Shown: positions 1-9,282 of the stretch, one piece after another
Layout of the letters: each line of letters starts with the position of its first letter
Position numbering within the stretch: position 1 is the first letter of the stretch
NCBI GenBank assembly: GCA_028289285.1
Contig: JANQRF010000001.1
Location: 1 to 64,000, forward strand
Length of the DNA: 64,000 bases
Direction of reading: 5' to 3'
Source of the DNA: Alphaproteobacteria bacterium
Lineage (GTDB): Bacteria; Pseudomonadota; Alphaproteobacteria; Micavibrionales; Micavibrionaceae
The notes under the pieces: generated by a model
What the model saw: the letters and a program-made list of their open reading frames with translations, nothing else
What the model was told of the DNA's origin: nothing
Databases searched by the model: none
Made by a program: the position numbers and the translations under genes

Positions 1-22
1 ATCCGGGAAATCGTAGACTTAA

Positions 23-98
23 TGGCAGGGGCAGAGGGACTTGAACCCCCGACCTACGGTTTTGGAGACCGTCGCTCTACCAACTGAGCTATACCCCT
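23..98 (-). tRNA. tRNA-Trp (anticodon CCA)
   Basis: Read on the minus strand the sequence folds as a full cloverleaf. The acceptor strands AGGGGTA and TGCCCCT pair, the D-arm is TAGCTCAGTTGGTAGAGC, the 7-nt anticodon loop is CTCCAAA, and the T-arm holds GGTTCAAGTCC. The 3' CCA is encoded (23-25 on the plus strand reads TGG). It lies just downstream of tRNA-Gly on the same strand. Confidence 0.96.
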
Positions 99-115
99 AA
101 CGCGGTGCTCAAGGC

Positions 116-189
116 TGGAGCGGGTGACCGGGATCGAACCGGCATATTCAGCTTGGAAGGCTGACGTTCTACCATTGAACTACACCCGC
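116..189 (-). tRNA. tRNA-Gly (anticodon TCC)
   Basis: On the minus strand the acceptor stem GCGGGTG pairs with CACCCGC. The anticodon arm is TCAGC-CTTCCAA-GCTGA and the T-arm contains GGTTCGATCC. The CCA end is encoded. It is about 18 nt upstream of tRNA-Trp, so the two are probably one transcript. Glycine and tryptophan tRNAs often sit near tuf and secE in bacteria; here they are far from secE. Confidence 0.96.
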
Positions 190-271
190 GCTTGAAAACT
201 GCAGCATAGTGGTAATCGGCTTTCGGGTAAAGGTCAAGCATATTGGCGGAAATCCGCCTATTTCAGGGTCT

Positions 272-1078
272 TTAGCGCCAGGTAACAGGCGTGCCGCCGG
301 CAGGGAAATCAAAGGCGCGGGCTGCGCTTCCGCCGCGTTTCACAATTTCCGAAAAGCGTACTTTTGTACCGTCCGGCAAGGTCCAGCCAGATGAGCCTTC
401 GGAAAAACAAAACTGCCCGTCTGCGACACCGAAAATACCTTCAGCTGCGCGGGCAATTTGAGTCTTGCCGGCGATATCAACCGTCACATCCTGACCTTTT
501 AAATTTTCTAATTCGGAAGGATCAACTGAAGTTTTGAGATTGCCGTAGCCGTCCGTATAACAAACGACATTTTGAGGCATATCCGGGATAGCATCTCTTA
601 TATCTTCGCCGAGTTCAGAGAAATCGCCTTTAACAATTTTAGCAAAAGCCGGCGGAAAAATATCGCGGGAGCGAAACTGAGATCCGTCTTTCGAGCAATT
701 CACAATCCGGATTTCTTCGGCGGCCTCTTTTATAAAAGAAAGAGAATAGCCGCTATTGACAGCGACAAGTTCAATACCGTTATAAAGTTTCGCATAGGCC
801 AGACCTTCGCCCGAATTTTTCACGCGAGGGGTCAGATCATCTTTGCGCGGCGCGGTATTCACATAGAATTTATGATGGTCTCTAAGCTTTGAATTCAACG
901 CCGTCTGGGCCAGCGCAAAGCCTGTTGCAACCGTATCAAAAGCAGGGACGGCGTGAGCTTTGATATGAGCGGAAACATCGCCCAGCTCTGCATAAAGTTT
1001 TTGGGTAACTTCCGCAAAAGCAAGATCATGCAAATCCCCGTAATCCGCTATGACGGAGACGAGGAGGGGCGCGCTCAT
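272..1078 (-). CDS. SAM hydrolase / DUF62 (SAM hydroxide adenosyltransferase) family protein
   Basis: A 268-residue protein that resembles the DUF62 family, whose members split S-adenosylmethionine into adenosine and methionine with hydroxide as nucleophile. The family layout is visible although divergent: an N-terminal VSVIADYGDLHD where the family has TDFG-x-D, a central NGIELVAVNSG, the RSRDIFPPAFAKI segment (family GRDIFAP), and a C-terminal half with VVCYTDGYGNLKTSV like the family I-x2-D-x-FGNL. No signal peptide, so cytosolic. The start overlaps the stop of the upstream deacetylase gene by 4 bases, so it is the last gene of the operon and translationally coupled. Family assignment is fair; substrate is inferred. 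Confidence 0.68.
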   Translation of the reverse strand: MSAPLLVSVIADYGDLHDLAFAEVTQKLYAELGDVSAHIKAHAVPAFDTVATGFALAQTALNSKLRDHHKFYVNTAPRKDDLTPRVKNSGEGLAYAKLYNGIELVAVNSGYSLSFIKEAAEEIRIVNCSKDGSQFRSRDIFPPAFAKIVKGDFSELGEDIRDAIPDMPQNVVCYTDGYGNLKTSVDPSELENLKGQDVTVDIAGKTQIARAAEGIFGVADGQFCFSEGSSGWTLPDGTKVRFSEIVKRGGSAARAFDFPAGGTPVTWR

Positions 1079-1869
1079 TGCGGGATCTCCAGAAACTGGA
1101 TGCCAATACGCTTCATCGTCCGGATCAGGTCAACCGTGATGTCATGAATTTCAGCCTGATCATGTGCAAGGACAATATTCGTACTGTTCTTTTGACTTAG
1201 ACCCGGATCATTTCCGATCTTGCTTTTGAGGTCCTCAATCGTTTGATACGGCCATTTACCTTTATGGCGGTTGGCCAGCATCCAGTCACAGGTAGAATAG
1301 GTGAACATACAATCTGCCGCATTTTGAATTTCAGTATATTGATACCATTTATGATTGACGTTTTCGAAAGGAACACCAAAGCCACTCATTTTTAAATAGC
1401 CCTGAATTTGCTCTTTCTTGCTTACAGCTCCCAGATCAGGCGCATCCATGCTAATCACATTGAGGCCTTCCGTCATGGCTTTCATGACATCCTGACGGTC
1501 CTGCGGTGTGAATTCATTATAATCAACAATCCAGCTGCCGCAGCCCCGGTCCATGTGGGGAAAGCGAAAGGTGCGGATTTTACGCTCTTCGCCTGCCATG
1601 CCGTAGAGCTTGTCGATTAAAGCTTCGGTTTTTTCAATTTCATCGAGGATATCAACCGTTTTCATATCCGAGGCTCGTGTGTGCGAAAAGCCATGATTGC
1701 CTAAGACAAATCCGTTTTGAATGGCGCGCACGGCCATCATCGGACGTTCTTCCAAAAGATCGCCACGACAGAAAAACAGGGCCGGAATTTTTGCTTTTAA
1801 AAGATAATCACAAAGATCATCCATCCGGGTAGATGGAGAATCATCAATCGTTAAATATGCGCTGGTCAT
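1075..1869 (-). CDS. Polysaccharide deacetylase (NodB homology domain)
   Basis: A 264-residue protein with carbohydrate esterase 4 motifs in order: TIDDSPS near residue 7 (motif 1, metal-binding Asp pair), GNHGFSHT near residue 57 (motif 2, H-x3-H zinc ligands) and RFPHMDRG near residue 101 (motif 3). Such enzymes remove acetyl groups from N-acetylated sugars in cell-wall or exported glycans. There is no signal peptide or lipobox, so the form shown would act in the cytosol, which is atypical for the family. It overlaps glk upstream by one base and the SAM hydrolase-like gene downstream by four. Substrate unknown. Confidence 0.82.
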   Translation of the reverse strand: MTSAYLTIDDSPSTRMDDLCDYLLKAKIPALFFCRGDLLEERPMMAVRAIQNGFVLGNHGFSHTRASDMKTVDILDEIEKTEALIDKLYGMAGEERKIRTFRFPHMDRGCGSWIVDYNEFTPQDRQDVMKAMTEGLNVISMDAPDLGAVSKKEQIQGYLKMSGFGVPFENVNHKWYQYTEIQNAADCMFTYSTCDWMLANRHKGKWPYQTIEDLKSKIGNDPGLSQKNSTNIVLAHDQAEIHDITVDLIRTMKRIGIQFLEIPQ

Positions 1870-2822
1870 TACAGGTCTTGAATTTTCAGGTTGAGCCCGA
1901 GAAGAGGCAGATTGGGTTCAGAGCAGTAAAATACACCCATAGAGTGTACAGAGTTTTCGACCACAGATACAGCTTTTCCTGTAAAAAACCGTTCAAAAAC
2001 CTGAAGATCCAAAAGGTTACGTTCTATAAGTGCATCCATAACACCGCCGGTGAGGTACAATCCTCCATAGATAAAAGGAAGATGGGCAAGATTTTGAACA
2101 TGCTGCCCTAAAAACTGCGCGAACAGCGTCAGTGTTTTTTCTGCCTGCGGTGTTTTTTCTTTCAGCACATCAAGAAGGTCTTGAAAATCACGGTCTTCTT
2201 TTTCACCGGCGCTGCAGGCATACATCCATTGAAGACCATGCGTGGAAAGAACATCTTCGATAATCGGATCACGTCCCTGCGGCCGGTTGGTTTTTATCCA
2301 GCTCAGGATTTCGAATTGATCTTCATTTGTTGCAGCAAGCGGAACATGTCCGCCATAGGTTTTCAGAACTTTACCATTTTCAAAAAGATAGGCATGTCCT
2401 GCGCCCGTCCCGATATTGAGAAGACATTTATGCGCATTTGTCGGAGATCCCTTAGAGGGTTTAATCGGAAGAAATCTATCTTCATTTAAACTGCCAAGAC
2501 CATGGCAGCCTGCCTCAAGATCATTTAGAAAAAGAATATCTTTTATATTCAGGTCTTTTTTTAAATCTGAAATCCGGATTTGCATTGGCGCATTATCGGC
2601 AAAACGGCGATAGCGGATTTCTCCATCTTCCAGCCAGGACGTACTGGAAAGCGCAAGCGCTTCAGGGGGCTCTATCTCCTGTTCTTTACAATAAAATAGA
2701 ACCGCATCTTGAAGGTCCGCATGTTCAACCAGTTTATATTTGGAAAAATGCTGCGGGCCATGCGGTGAAGGGGTGGCAAAGCGGATATGCGTGCCGCCAA
2801 TATCGCACAAAATCCAGCGCAT
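1869..2822 (-). CDS. glk: Glucokinase
   Basis: A 317-residue protein of the Glk (PF02685) family that phosphorylates glucose with ATP. The N-terminal phosphate-binding motif CDIGGTHIRFA, the LNDLEAGCHGLGSL segment (catalytic Asp of the family in LNDxxA), the NIGTGAGHAYL glycine-rich loop and the YLTGGVM adenosine-side motif are all present and in order. Length is normal (family about 320). The stop and start codons of glk and its neighbours overlap (TAATG type), which puts it in the middle of one leftward operon with the cation efflux gene upstream and the deacetylase downstream. Confidence 0.88.
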   Translation of the reverse strand: MRWILCDIGGTHIRFATPSPHGPQHFSKYKLVEHADLQDAVLFYCKEQEIEPPEALALSSTSWLEDGEIRYRRFADNAPMQIRISDLKKDLNIKDILFLNDLEAGCHGLGSLNEDRFLPIKPSKGSPTNAHKCLLNIGTGAGHAYLFENGKVLKTYGGHVPLAATNEDQFEILSWIKTNRPQGRDPIIEDVLSTHGLQWMYACSAGEKEDRDFQDLLDVLKEKTPQAEKTLTLFAQFLGQHVQNLAHLPFIYGGLYLTGGVMDALIERNLLDLQVFERFFTGKAVSVVENSVHSMGVFYCSEPNLPLLGLNLKIQDL

Positions 2823-3763
2823 TAATGGTGTACTCCCTGGACACGGTGGCGCGGATCATAGGTATCCCCATAGGGGTCTTTATGAATGATAATTTCCGCA
2901 TGCGGGTAATCTTCCAAAATACGCAGCTCCAGCCGGCGGGTGATATCATGCGCTTCACGCAATGTCAGCTCCGGGTCGATTTCAACATCAAAGCTGATAT
3001 GAAGCGACATACCGGAACGGCGCGTGCGCAGATCGTGAATGCCTAAAATATCATCATGCGTTTCAGCAATTTTAAGAATACGCGTGCGCACGGCATCGGG
3101 CAGTTCTTTATCCATGAGCATGTCAGCTGCCTTGCGGCCTATTGTATAGGCTGTCCAGACGAAATAAGCGGCAATACCAAGCGCAGCTACAGGGTCAATC
3201 CAGACAGGGCCGCCATAAAAATGAATGAGAAGCGCACCCATCACGCCGCCATTCAGCCAGACATCTGTCGTGAAATGGGCTTTATCGGATTCTATTGCCA
3301 AAGACGGCGCGCGTTTGAGGCTATAATTTTGCACGCCGATTAAAATAAGCGAAAGCAGAATGGAGAGACCCGCAATCGAAATCCCGAGCATATGATGATC
3401 GGGTGTAACCGGGTGTACAAAACGATGTATGCTTTCAAAAATCAAAAAAGTAGCCGCGCCTGCCATCATCGCTGCCTGAAAAAGCGCGGCAAGTCCTTCG
3501 ATTTTGCCGTGACCGTGACGGTGATCCAGGTCAGCGGGTTTTAAAGACAGCCGTACGGCCAAGAGCATCATCACGGAAATACCTGCATCCGTGATGGAAT
3601 CGGTGAGCGTGGCCAAAATTGCTGCAGAGCCGGACTGCCAATAGGCAAAGGCTTTGGCGATGATTAAAATCGTCACCGTCCCGACAGCCCAAATGGCTGC
3701 GAACATCGCATAATGCGGCGCAGGCCCGTCATGAACGGATTGCATGTTTTCCCGGTGATACAT
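2822..3763 (-). CDS. Cation diffusion facilitator family metal transporter (FieF-like)
   Basis: A 313-residue inner-membrane protein. The N-terminal half has the six-helix CDF fold with the metal-site motif LTDSITDAG (family D-x3-D in helix 2) and the histidine-rich DHRHGHGKIE loop, followed by a second D-rich motif around SDKAHFTTDVW (H-x3-D in helix 5). The C-terminal cytosolic dimerisation domain (from about residue 215) contains HDIL...RRSGMSLHISFDVEID. The order and length match FieF/YiiP type Zn/Fe exporters driven by protons. Metal specificity cannot be read off. Overlaps glk by one base. Confidence 0.88.
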   Translation of the reverse strand: MYHRENMQSVHDGPAPHYAMFAAIWAVGTVTILIIAKAFAYWQSGSAAILATLTDSITDAGISVMMLLAVRLSLKPADLDHRHGHGKIEGLAALFQAAMMAGAATFLIFESIHRFVHPVTPDHHMLGISIAGLSILLSLILIGVQNYSLKRAPSLAIESDKAHFTTDVWLNGGVMGALLIHFYGGPVWIDPVAALGIAAYFVWTAYTIGRKAADMLMDKELPDAVRTRILKIAETHDDILGIHDLRTRRSGMSLHISFDVEIDPELTLREAHDITRRLELRILEDYPHAEIIIHKDPYGDTYDPRHRVQGVHH

Positions 3764-3806
3764 ACCGCTATCATAGAAAAGATGAGGCCTGTTTTAAAGG
3801 GCTGGC

Positions 3807-4469
3807 TTAATGCGTTCCCCAAGCCATCCCGGTATAAAAATAAATCCCGAGGCCAAGCGTATAGGCCCAGCACCCATAAAGCGCATGTTCAAAGCTGGCC
3901 AAGGCAAGCGAACGGGTTTTGGCGTAGCTGTGGGAAATAAGAAGCCCGGCAACAAAAGTCATGGCAATGGCAATCGGGCTCATCAGGATGATATGCATAT
4001 AGCCGAACGCGAAAGCCGAGATAAAAATCATGATATTGCCGTTTGGAAAAAGCGATTCATAGCGCCCGAAAAACAGGCTTTTATAAATCATTTCCTGCGG
4101 TACGACGGAGAGCAAAGGATAGAGGATCATCGCGGTGAACCAGATTTGCGGGCGCTCCAAAGGAAAGCTGAATAATAAATCCGGATGCATAATCCATGTA
4201 AAGGCAGCTATGCCGGGTCCAATGACTGTAAAGCGCAATAAAACAGATTTTATACCGGACTTTGCGCTGTCCCAGTTCCATTCTTTTAGAAAACTATCCT
4301 GAAAGCTCAATCCGCTTTTCCATTTGAGCCAGGCCCAAACACCAATCCCGCCAAGCCATAAGGCGCCGAGCATGACCGCGCGGTCTTTTAAAATCAAAAT
4401 CAGAAGCGGCACGCATCCAAAGAAAATCAAAAGCTCAAACCAGAGGCGGAATTTGGGAGACAAAATCAT
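3807..4469 (-). CDS. CPBP-type intramembrane metalloprotease-like membrane protein
   Basis: A 220-residue protein of about six membrane segments. It shows the CPBP (Abi/Rce1-like) pattern: PQEMIYKSLFFGRY about residue 124 (family E-E-x3-R, here Q-E-x3-K), FAFGYMHIIL (second motif, His), and SLALASFEHALYG (S-L-x5-H at the third motif). The Q-E form of the first motif also occurs in some CPBP subfamilies, so it does not prove loss of activity, but Arg replaced by Lys is a change. Lies 23 bases downstream of the phosphoribosyltransferase-propeller gene and 44 bases upstream of the cation efflux gene, in the same operon. Target unknown. Confidence 0.66.
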   Translation of the reverse strand: MILSPKFRLWFELLIFFGCVPLLILILKDRAVMLGALWLGGIGVWAWLKWKSGLSFQDSFLKEWNWDSAKSGIKSVLLRFTVIGPGIAAFTWIMHPDLLFSFPLERPQIWFTAMILYPLLSVVPQEMIYKSLFFGRYESLFPNGNIMIFISAFAFGYMHIILMSPIAIAMTFVAGLLISHSYAKTRSLALASFEHALYGCWAYTLGLGIYFYTGMAWGTH

Positions 4470-4492
4470 ATAAGCGATATAGAAGGGCCTGG

Positions 4493-6181
4493 CTATAAAG
4501 CAATGCGTTTAACCGCATAAAGCTCATTCATATGCGTGGCTGCGTAAAGAGTTTGTCCATCTTCGCTTGCGCTGACGGCATTCGGGATTGTATCGGGGAG
4601 CTGGGCAAAGCCAACCGTATCAAGGCTGTCTGGGTCAAGCTCTATAATCCGCCCGCCATTTGTGCCGAACACGACATTGCCGCCGATAAGACGCGGGGAA
4701 GAATAGACGCGCGCGTGACAATTCAGCGTCTCAATCACTTCAAATGTGTTTGCATCAATAATATAGAGGCGCCGGTCGCCGGAGCCTGCAAATATTTTTC
4801 CATGGGTAATAAGCGGCGTTGTATAACAAATATCCTCTGTCTGCACAGCGCCGATACGCATCCCCGTTTCAGCGTGGACGCCGTAAATATTCCCGTCAAA
4901 AGACGTACCAACGACAAGTTTTAAATCCTCATCTACCGCACATGGGTATTTAAGGGATCGCTCCGTCTCATGCACCCAGACCGGCTTGCCTGTTTTTGCT
5001 TCATAGGCTGTGATGTTGTGATCTGCATTACCAAAAATCACGAGCTCTTGTGGCGCATAATAGGCCGCGGAGCCGTGCTGGTATTTTTTCTGGCCTGTCT
5101 CCCAGATGCGCGCTCCGTCTTCCAGGCGCATAGCGGCGTTGCTGCCCATCATACGCGGGCGTTGATATTCAAGCCCGATAAAGAGAAGCCCAAGCTCCGG
5201 CACAATCAACGGGGAAGAGCCGATAAATTCGCAAGACGGGTTCTTCCAGATTAAAGACCCATCCTGTGCATTCAGGCAAAACATATTGCCGTTATACGCA
5301 CCGAAATAAATCTTTCCGTCATGATGCGCGGGCGATGACCAGATTCCTTTATTGTGATTACTAACTTGTGCATCGAAATCCCAGAGCTTCTCTCCACTCC
5401 CGGCATCCACACAAATCATGTGCCCGCTTTCCGTGCCCATATAAATTCGGTCTTTGACCAAAAGCGGCGTGGATTTTGGCACTGTGTTAAATGGAAAGGC
5501 GCCTTTTTCGTAGTGCCGCCAGAGAATTTCGTATTTATATTTTAAAGGCGTTGCTTTATTTGCATTTACAGCCAGCCCGAACTCTTCAAGCTTGAAAAGG
5601 CTATTAACGTCTATGTTGTTTTGCGTGCGCCATTCAATGCCGCGATAGGCTTCATAATCAATCACAACAAAGACACTTTTGATCTTTTTGCCTTCCGCGT
5701 CAATCACGGCGCGCGCCTTATCCATGCTGTAACCGCTATTGATAAGATCATCGACCAGCACGACCGGGTGATCGTTAAAATGCCCTTCATAGGTTTTGCC
5801 AAGCCCTGTCGTTTTCCGCTCTTTACGAATGATAATGCCGTTTGACTCAATCCCGCGCGCCTTGCCTTTCATAATCAGGGCGACAACAAGCGGAATGGCC
5901 GCCACTTCCATGCCCGCAATCTGAAAGGGCATTTTATCTTCATGCATATCCCAAAAGGCATCGGTGACAAGATCCAGGTTTTCCGGGTCCAGGAAAAGCG
6001 GGCGCAGGTCCATAATCCATTCAAGCACGGCGCCCGTGGAGGACAGCTTAAGCGTGTCTTCATCTGTATAAAGGCAGCTTTCCTGGATATGGGCGAGCAG
6101 AATATCTTTATAGGAAGCGGATTTTGACATGAAGCTTATCATACGGGGCTTTGGGCGGAATGAAAAGTCTTGTACAGCCAT
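4493..6181 (-). CDS. Fusion: PyrE-like phosphoribosyltransferase domain plus PQQ-type beta-propeller
   Basis: A 562-residue two-domain protein. Residues about 20-200 look like an orotate phosphoribosyltransferase: SYKDILLAHIQES start, RKERKTTGLGKTYEG (catalytic loop Lys and G-x-G-K) and the PRPP loop VVLVDDLINSGYS near 140-152. Residues about 220-560 are repeats of the PQQ/BamB propeller type, with recurrent D-G-x-I-Y-F-G and A-x-T-G-x-x-x-W signatures. There is no signal peptide, so both domains are cytosolic. First gene of the leftward operon, divergent from cvpA. The start is uncertain: Met at 6181, 6142 and 6130 are possible and none has a clear ribosome site; the domain itself begins just after the 6130 Met. 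Reaction product unknown. Confidence 0.82.
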   Translation of the reverse strand: MAVQDFSFRPKPRMISFMSKSASYKDILLAHIQESCLYTDEDTLKLSSTGAVLEWIMDLRPLFLDPENLDLVTDAFWDMHEDKMPFQIAGMEVAAIPLVVALIMKGKARGIESNGIIIRKERKTTGLGKTYEGHFNDHPVVLVDDLINSGYSMDKARAVIDAEGKKIKSVFVVIDYEAYRGIEWRTQNNIDVNSLFKLEEFGLAVNANKATPLKYKYEILWRHYEKGAFPFNTVPKSTPLLVKDRIYMGTESGHMICVDAGSGEKLWDFDAQVSNHNKGIWSSPAHHDGKIYFGAYNGNMFCLNAQDGSLIWKNPSCEFIGSSPLIVPELGLLFIGLEYQRPRMMGSNAAMRLEDGARIWETGQKKYQHGSAAYYAPQELVIFGNADHNITAYEAKTGKPVWVHETERSLKYPCAVDEDLKLVVGTSFDGNIYGVHAETGMRIGAVQTEDICYTTPLITHGKIFAGSGDRRLYIIDANTFEVIETLNCHARVYSSPRLIGGNVVFGTNGGRIIELDPDSLDTVGFAQLPDTIPNAVSASEDGQTLYAATHMNELYAVKRIAL

Positions 6182-6227
6182 GCCTTAAAGCTTGATCTGG
6201 TGTGCGTCTTTGCCTATCACTTGAAGT

Positions 6228-6917
6228 ATGATTTTGGATATCTTTGTCGGGGTTGTGGCCCTTCTGTCTGCGCTTATCTCTTTTTTTAGGGGCTTTATCC
6301 GTGAAGTTCTCACGATCGCCGGCGTGGCCGGCGGGATTTTCGCTGCTATTTTCTTTGGGCCTGTGCTGGCGCCGACATTGCGCGGCTGGCTCGGGGCCGG
6401 TGAAGGCGAGGAAGAACCGGCCAAGCTGTTTGATATGATCCCGATGTCGCTGATTGCCGATATTTCGGCCTATGGCGCGATTTTTATCCTGGTGGTCATT
6501 GTCATCTCCGTCATTAGCCATTTCACCGCAGGCGCCGCCAAAGCGATCGGGCTTGGGCCGATCGACCGGACTTTGGGGGTTATATTCGGTGTTGCCCGTG
6601 CGCTGGTTTTGCTCGCGCTTCTCTATTTACCGTTTCACCTGTTGATGGAGCAAAGCACGAAAGATGAATATTTCGGGTCTAGCCAGAGCTTTTTTATCAT
6701 TGAGAAAACATCTGCTTTCATCGCAAGTTTCTTACCTGACTCTGAAGAGGTGGAAGAAACCGCGCAGGATAAAATCCGCGACAAGCTGAAAGAGCAGGAT
6801 CTTTTGAAACAAGAGCCGGGTGATAAGAAAGAAGAGCCTGCCAAAAAGCCTGAAACGCAGGGCTACCAGGAAAAGCAGCGCGAAAGCCTGGAAGATTTAA
6901 TAGAAGAGAAAAATTAA
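6228..6917 (+). CDS. cvpA: CvpA family membrane protein
   Basis: A 229-residue protein with four hydrophobic segments in the first 150 residues ([21 protein letters not shown], ... [24 protein letters not shown]), which is the CvpA (colicin V production) signature, including the conserved R-G-F-x-R-E and G-x-x-D-R-x-L-G motifs. The C-terminal 70 residues are hydrophilic, Lys/Glu-rich and low complexity. CvpA proteins are linked to envelope homeostasis; the molecular role is not settled. In many bacteria cvpA lies directly upstream of purF on the same strand; here the pair is convergent and the two reading frames overlap by 4 bases at their 3' ends. Confidence 0.86.
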   Translation: MILDIFVGVVALLSALISFFRGFIREVLTIAGVAGGIFAAIFFGPVLAPTLRGWLGAGEGEEEPAKLFDMIPMSLIADISAYGAIFILVVIVISVISHFTAGAAKAIGLGPIDRTLGVIFGVARALVLLALLYLPFHLLMEQSTKDEYFGSSQSFFIIEKTSAFIASFLPDSEEVEETAQDKIRDKLKEQDLLKQEPGDKKEEPAKKPETQGYQEKQRESLEDLIEEKN

Positions 6918-8437
6918 AGCGTATCGACCATCTGGTCGTGATCTTCAACCAGCTCAAGATTTGCTTTGGCTTTTGCATTATCGTTGCGGGCCTTTTCGAT
7001 CATCAGCAGATAGGCTTCATCCACTTTGCCGGCGACGTAATTTCCATCAAAGACGGAACATTCAAAATCGCGGCTGCCTGTTTCCTCATCCGTCGGTGTG
7101 ACGGCTTTGATAAGGTCTTCCAGGTTTTGATAGATTAACCAGTCCGCGCCGATATCTTTTTGAATAGCTTTGACATCTTTATCATGTGCAATCAGTTCGG
7201 ATTTGACCGGCATGTCGATTCCATACACGTTCGGGAAACGGATTTCGGGCGCGGCGGAGGCGAAATACACTTTCTTTGCACCTGCGTCCCGGGCCATTTC
7301 AATGATCTGCCGTGAGGTTGTTCCACGCACGATGGAATCATCTACCAGCAACACAATCTTATCCTGAAATTCGAGCGGGATCGGGTTGAGCTTTTGCTTC
7401 ACCGATTTCTTCCGCTCATCCTGGCCCGGCATAATAAAGGTCCGGCCGATATAGCGGTTTTTCACAAACCCTTCACGGAACTTTACGTTCAGGTGATGGG
7501 CCAGTTCCATCGCGCTTGGGCGGGAGGATTCAGGAATGGGAATGACCACATCAATATCGTGATCTGGAAATTCATTTAGAATTTTTTGCGCCAGATATTC
7601 GCCCATCCGCACGCGGGTTTTATAGACCGAACTACCGTCAATCACGCTGTCGGGGCGGGCAAAATACACATATTCAAAAATGCACGGCGTGTGCATGTTT
7701 TTGGCTGCGCAGATTTTACTGTGAAACTCCCCGTTCTCATCAATAAAGATCGCTTCGCCGGGAGCGACATCGCGCACGGTTTCAAATCCAAGCGCATCCA
7801 GGGCCACGCTTTCAGAGGCAAACATATATTCTTCTTTTCCATTTTCATCCGTGCGCCGGCCAAAGATCAGCGGGCGAATGCCGTGCGGGTCACGAAAACC
7901 GAGAATACCGTGATCTGAAATCATGGCAACGACTGCATAGGCTCCTTCGCAGCGCGTATAGACCTCTTCCACGGCATTGAAAATATCCTCCGCGCCTGGT
8001 TCAAGTTTGTGTTGCTGCTGTAATTCATGGGCGAATACATTCAGGAGGACTTCTGAATCCGAACTTGTATTCAGGTGACGCAGGTCAGACTGGTAAATCT
8101 CTTCGGCCAGAGCGGCATGATTGGTCAGGTTGCCGTTATGGGCAAGCGCAATGCCGTAAGGTGAATTCACGTAAAGCGGCTGTGATTCCGTGCAGCTTGA
8201 ACTGCCGGCTGTTGGGTAACGCACATGGCCGATTCCGATATGGCCTTTCAGGCTGCGCATATGGCGGGTGTGAAACACATCGCGGACAAGACCGTTGCTT
8301 TTGCGTAAGTAAAATTTGCCGTCATCCTGCGTCGCAATCCCGGCCGCGTCCTGGCCGCGATGCTGCAATACCGTCAGAGCGTCATAGAGCTCCTGATTAA
8401 CCGGCCCGGACCCGAAAATGGCTATAATACCGCACAT
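6914..8437 (-). CDS. purF: Amidophosphoribosyltransferase
   Basis: A 507-residue enzyme catalysing the first committed step of purine synthesis (PRPP plus glutamine to phosphoribosylamine). The N-terminal Ntn glutaminase starts MCGIIAIFG, so Cys2 becomes the nucleophile after Met removal, with no propeptide. Glutaminase motifs HRGQDAAGI and HNGNLTNH follow. The C-terminal phosphoribosyltransferase half has [20 protein letters not shown] and the PRPP loop [14 protein letters not shown]. The C-terminal tail includes CSVFDGNYV, as in proteobacterial enzymes. Full length. Convergent with cvpA; divergent from the SDR gene, with about 110 bases between them for promoters. Confidence 0.97.
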   Translation of the reverse strand: MCGIIAIFGSGPVNQELYDALTVLQHRGQDAAGIATQDDGKFYLRKSNGLVRDVFHTRHMRSLKGHIGIGHVRYPTAGSSSCTESQPLYVNSPYGIALAHNGNLTNHAALAEEIYQSDLRHLNTSSDSEVLLNVFAHELQQQHKLEPGAEDIFNAVEEVYTRCEGAYAVVAMISDHGILGFRDPHGIRPLIFGRRTDENGKEEYMFASESVALDALGFETVRDVAPGEAIFIDENGEFHSKICAAKNMHTPCIFEYVYFARPDSVIDGSSVYKTRVRMGEYLAQKILNEFPDHDIDVVIPIPESSRPSAMELAHHLNVKFREGFVKNRYIGRTFIMPGQDERKKSVKQKLNPIPLEFQDKIVLLVDDSIVRGTTSRQIIEMARDAGAKKVYFASAAPEIRFPNVYGIDMPVKSELIAHDKDVKAIQKDIGADWLIYQNLEDLIKAVTPTDEETGSRDFECSVFDGNYVAGKVDEAYLLMIEKARNDNAKAKANLELVEDHDQMVDTL

Positions 8438-8547
8438 AAACTTCTTGCCCTCAAAAGGAAGCTATAAATACCAGTATTCTGCCATAAAATGCAAGACAAT
8501 GCTGGTTTGTCTTTGTATATATAGGGCGGTAACGCACAGGATTTAAG

Positions 8548-9282
8548 ATGATGTTAGAAGGTAAAACAGCTCTGATTACAGGGGCCAGCCGGGGGATTGG
8601 CCGGGCGGTCGCGCTGGCGTTCGCTGAGGAAGGCGCGCATGTGGTGGCGACAGCACGTACGGTCGGCGCACTTGAATCTCTGGATGATGAAATCAAGAAG
8701 CTTGGTGGCAGCGCGACGCTTATTCCGCTTGATCTCACCGATCTTGAAAATGTGGATAAGCTGGGGCCGGCGCTACTCGAGAAATTCGGTAGGCTGGATA
8801 TTCTCATCGGCAATGCAGGCATGCTTGGCACGCTCGGGCCGCTGGCGCATACCAAACCCGATGAGTTTCATAAACTCATGACCGTGAATATTGAAGCCAA
8901 TTTCCGCCTCATCCGCACGCTTGATCCTCTTTTGCGGGCGTCTGAAGCCGGGCGGGCGATCTTTGTCTCGACTGGATCGACAACGGTGCAGGGCAAGCGG
9001 GCCTATTGGGGACCCTATGCGATGAGCAAGGCGGCGCTGGATTCAATGGTGCGAAGTTACGCAGCCGAGACTGAAAAGACGAACCTGCGCGTAAACGGCA
9101 TTCGTCCCGGTGGGGTACGTACCTCAATGCGGGCCAAAGCGTTCCCGGGCGAAGACCCGGATACTCTAACGCCGCCGGAAGAAGTGGCCCCGCTTTTTGT
9201 TGAACTGGCAGGGCCTGCCTGCACACGGCACGGAGAAATTGTGGATTTTGAAGATTGGCAGCCGCGCGAGAAAGCTGCTTAA
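8548..9282 (+). CDS. SDR family NAD(P)-dependent oxidoreductase
   Basis: A 244-residue classical short-chain dehydrogenase. It carries the cofactor motif TGASRGIG (residues 11-18), NAG (N-A-G-M at about 89), the catalytic Ser in FVSTGSTTV and the Y-x3-K motif YAMSK, followed by RVNGIRPGGVRT. The Arg in VVATAR after beta-2 suggests NADPH. Substrate cannot be told. Its stop codon overlaps the 3' end of the convergent mscS gene by 4 bases. An SDR gene beside purF is a frequent arrangement in alphaproteobacteria as far as I recall. Confidence 0.88.
   Translation: MMLEGKTALITGASRGIGRAVALAFAEEGAHVVATARTVGALESLDDEIKKLGGSATLIPLDLTDLENVDKLGPALLEKFGRLDILIGNAGMLGTLGPLAHTKPDEFHKLMTVNIEANFRLIRTLDPLLRASEAGRAIFVSTGSTTVQGKRAYWGPYAMSKAALDSMVRSYAAETEKTNLRVNGIRPGGVRTSMRAKAFPGEDPDTLTPPEEVAPLFVELAGPACTRHGEIVDFEDWQPREKAA

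Noticed and set aside
6108..6521. 137-codon minus-strand frame over the start of cvpA
   Set aside because: Opposite strand of a clear cvpA; His/Arg/Asn-rich shadow translation.
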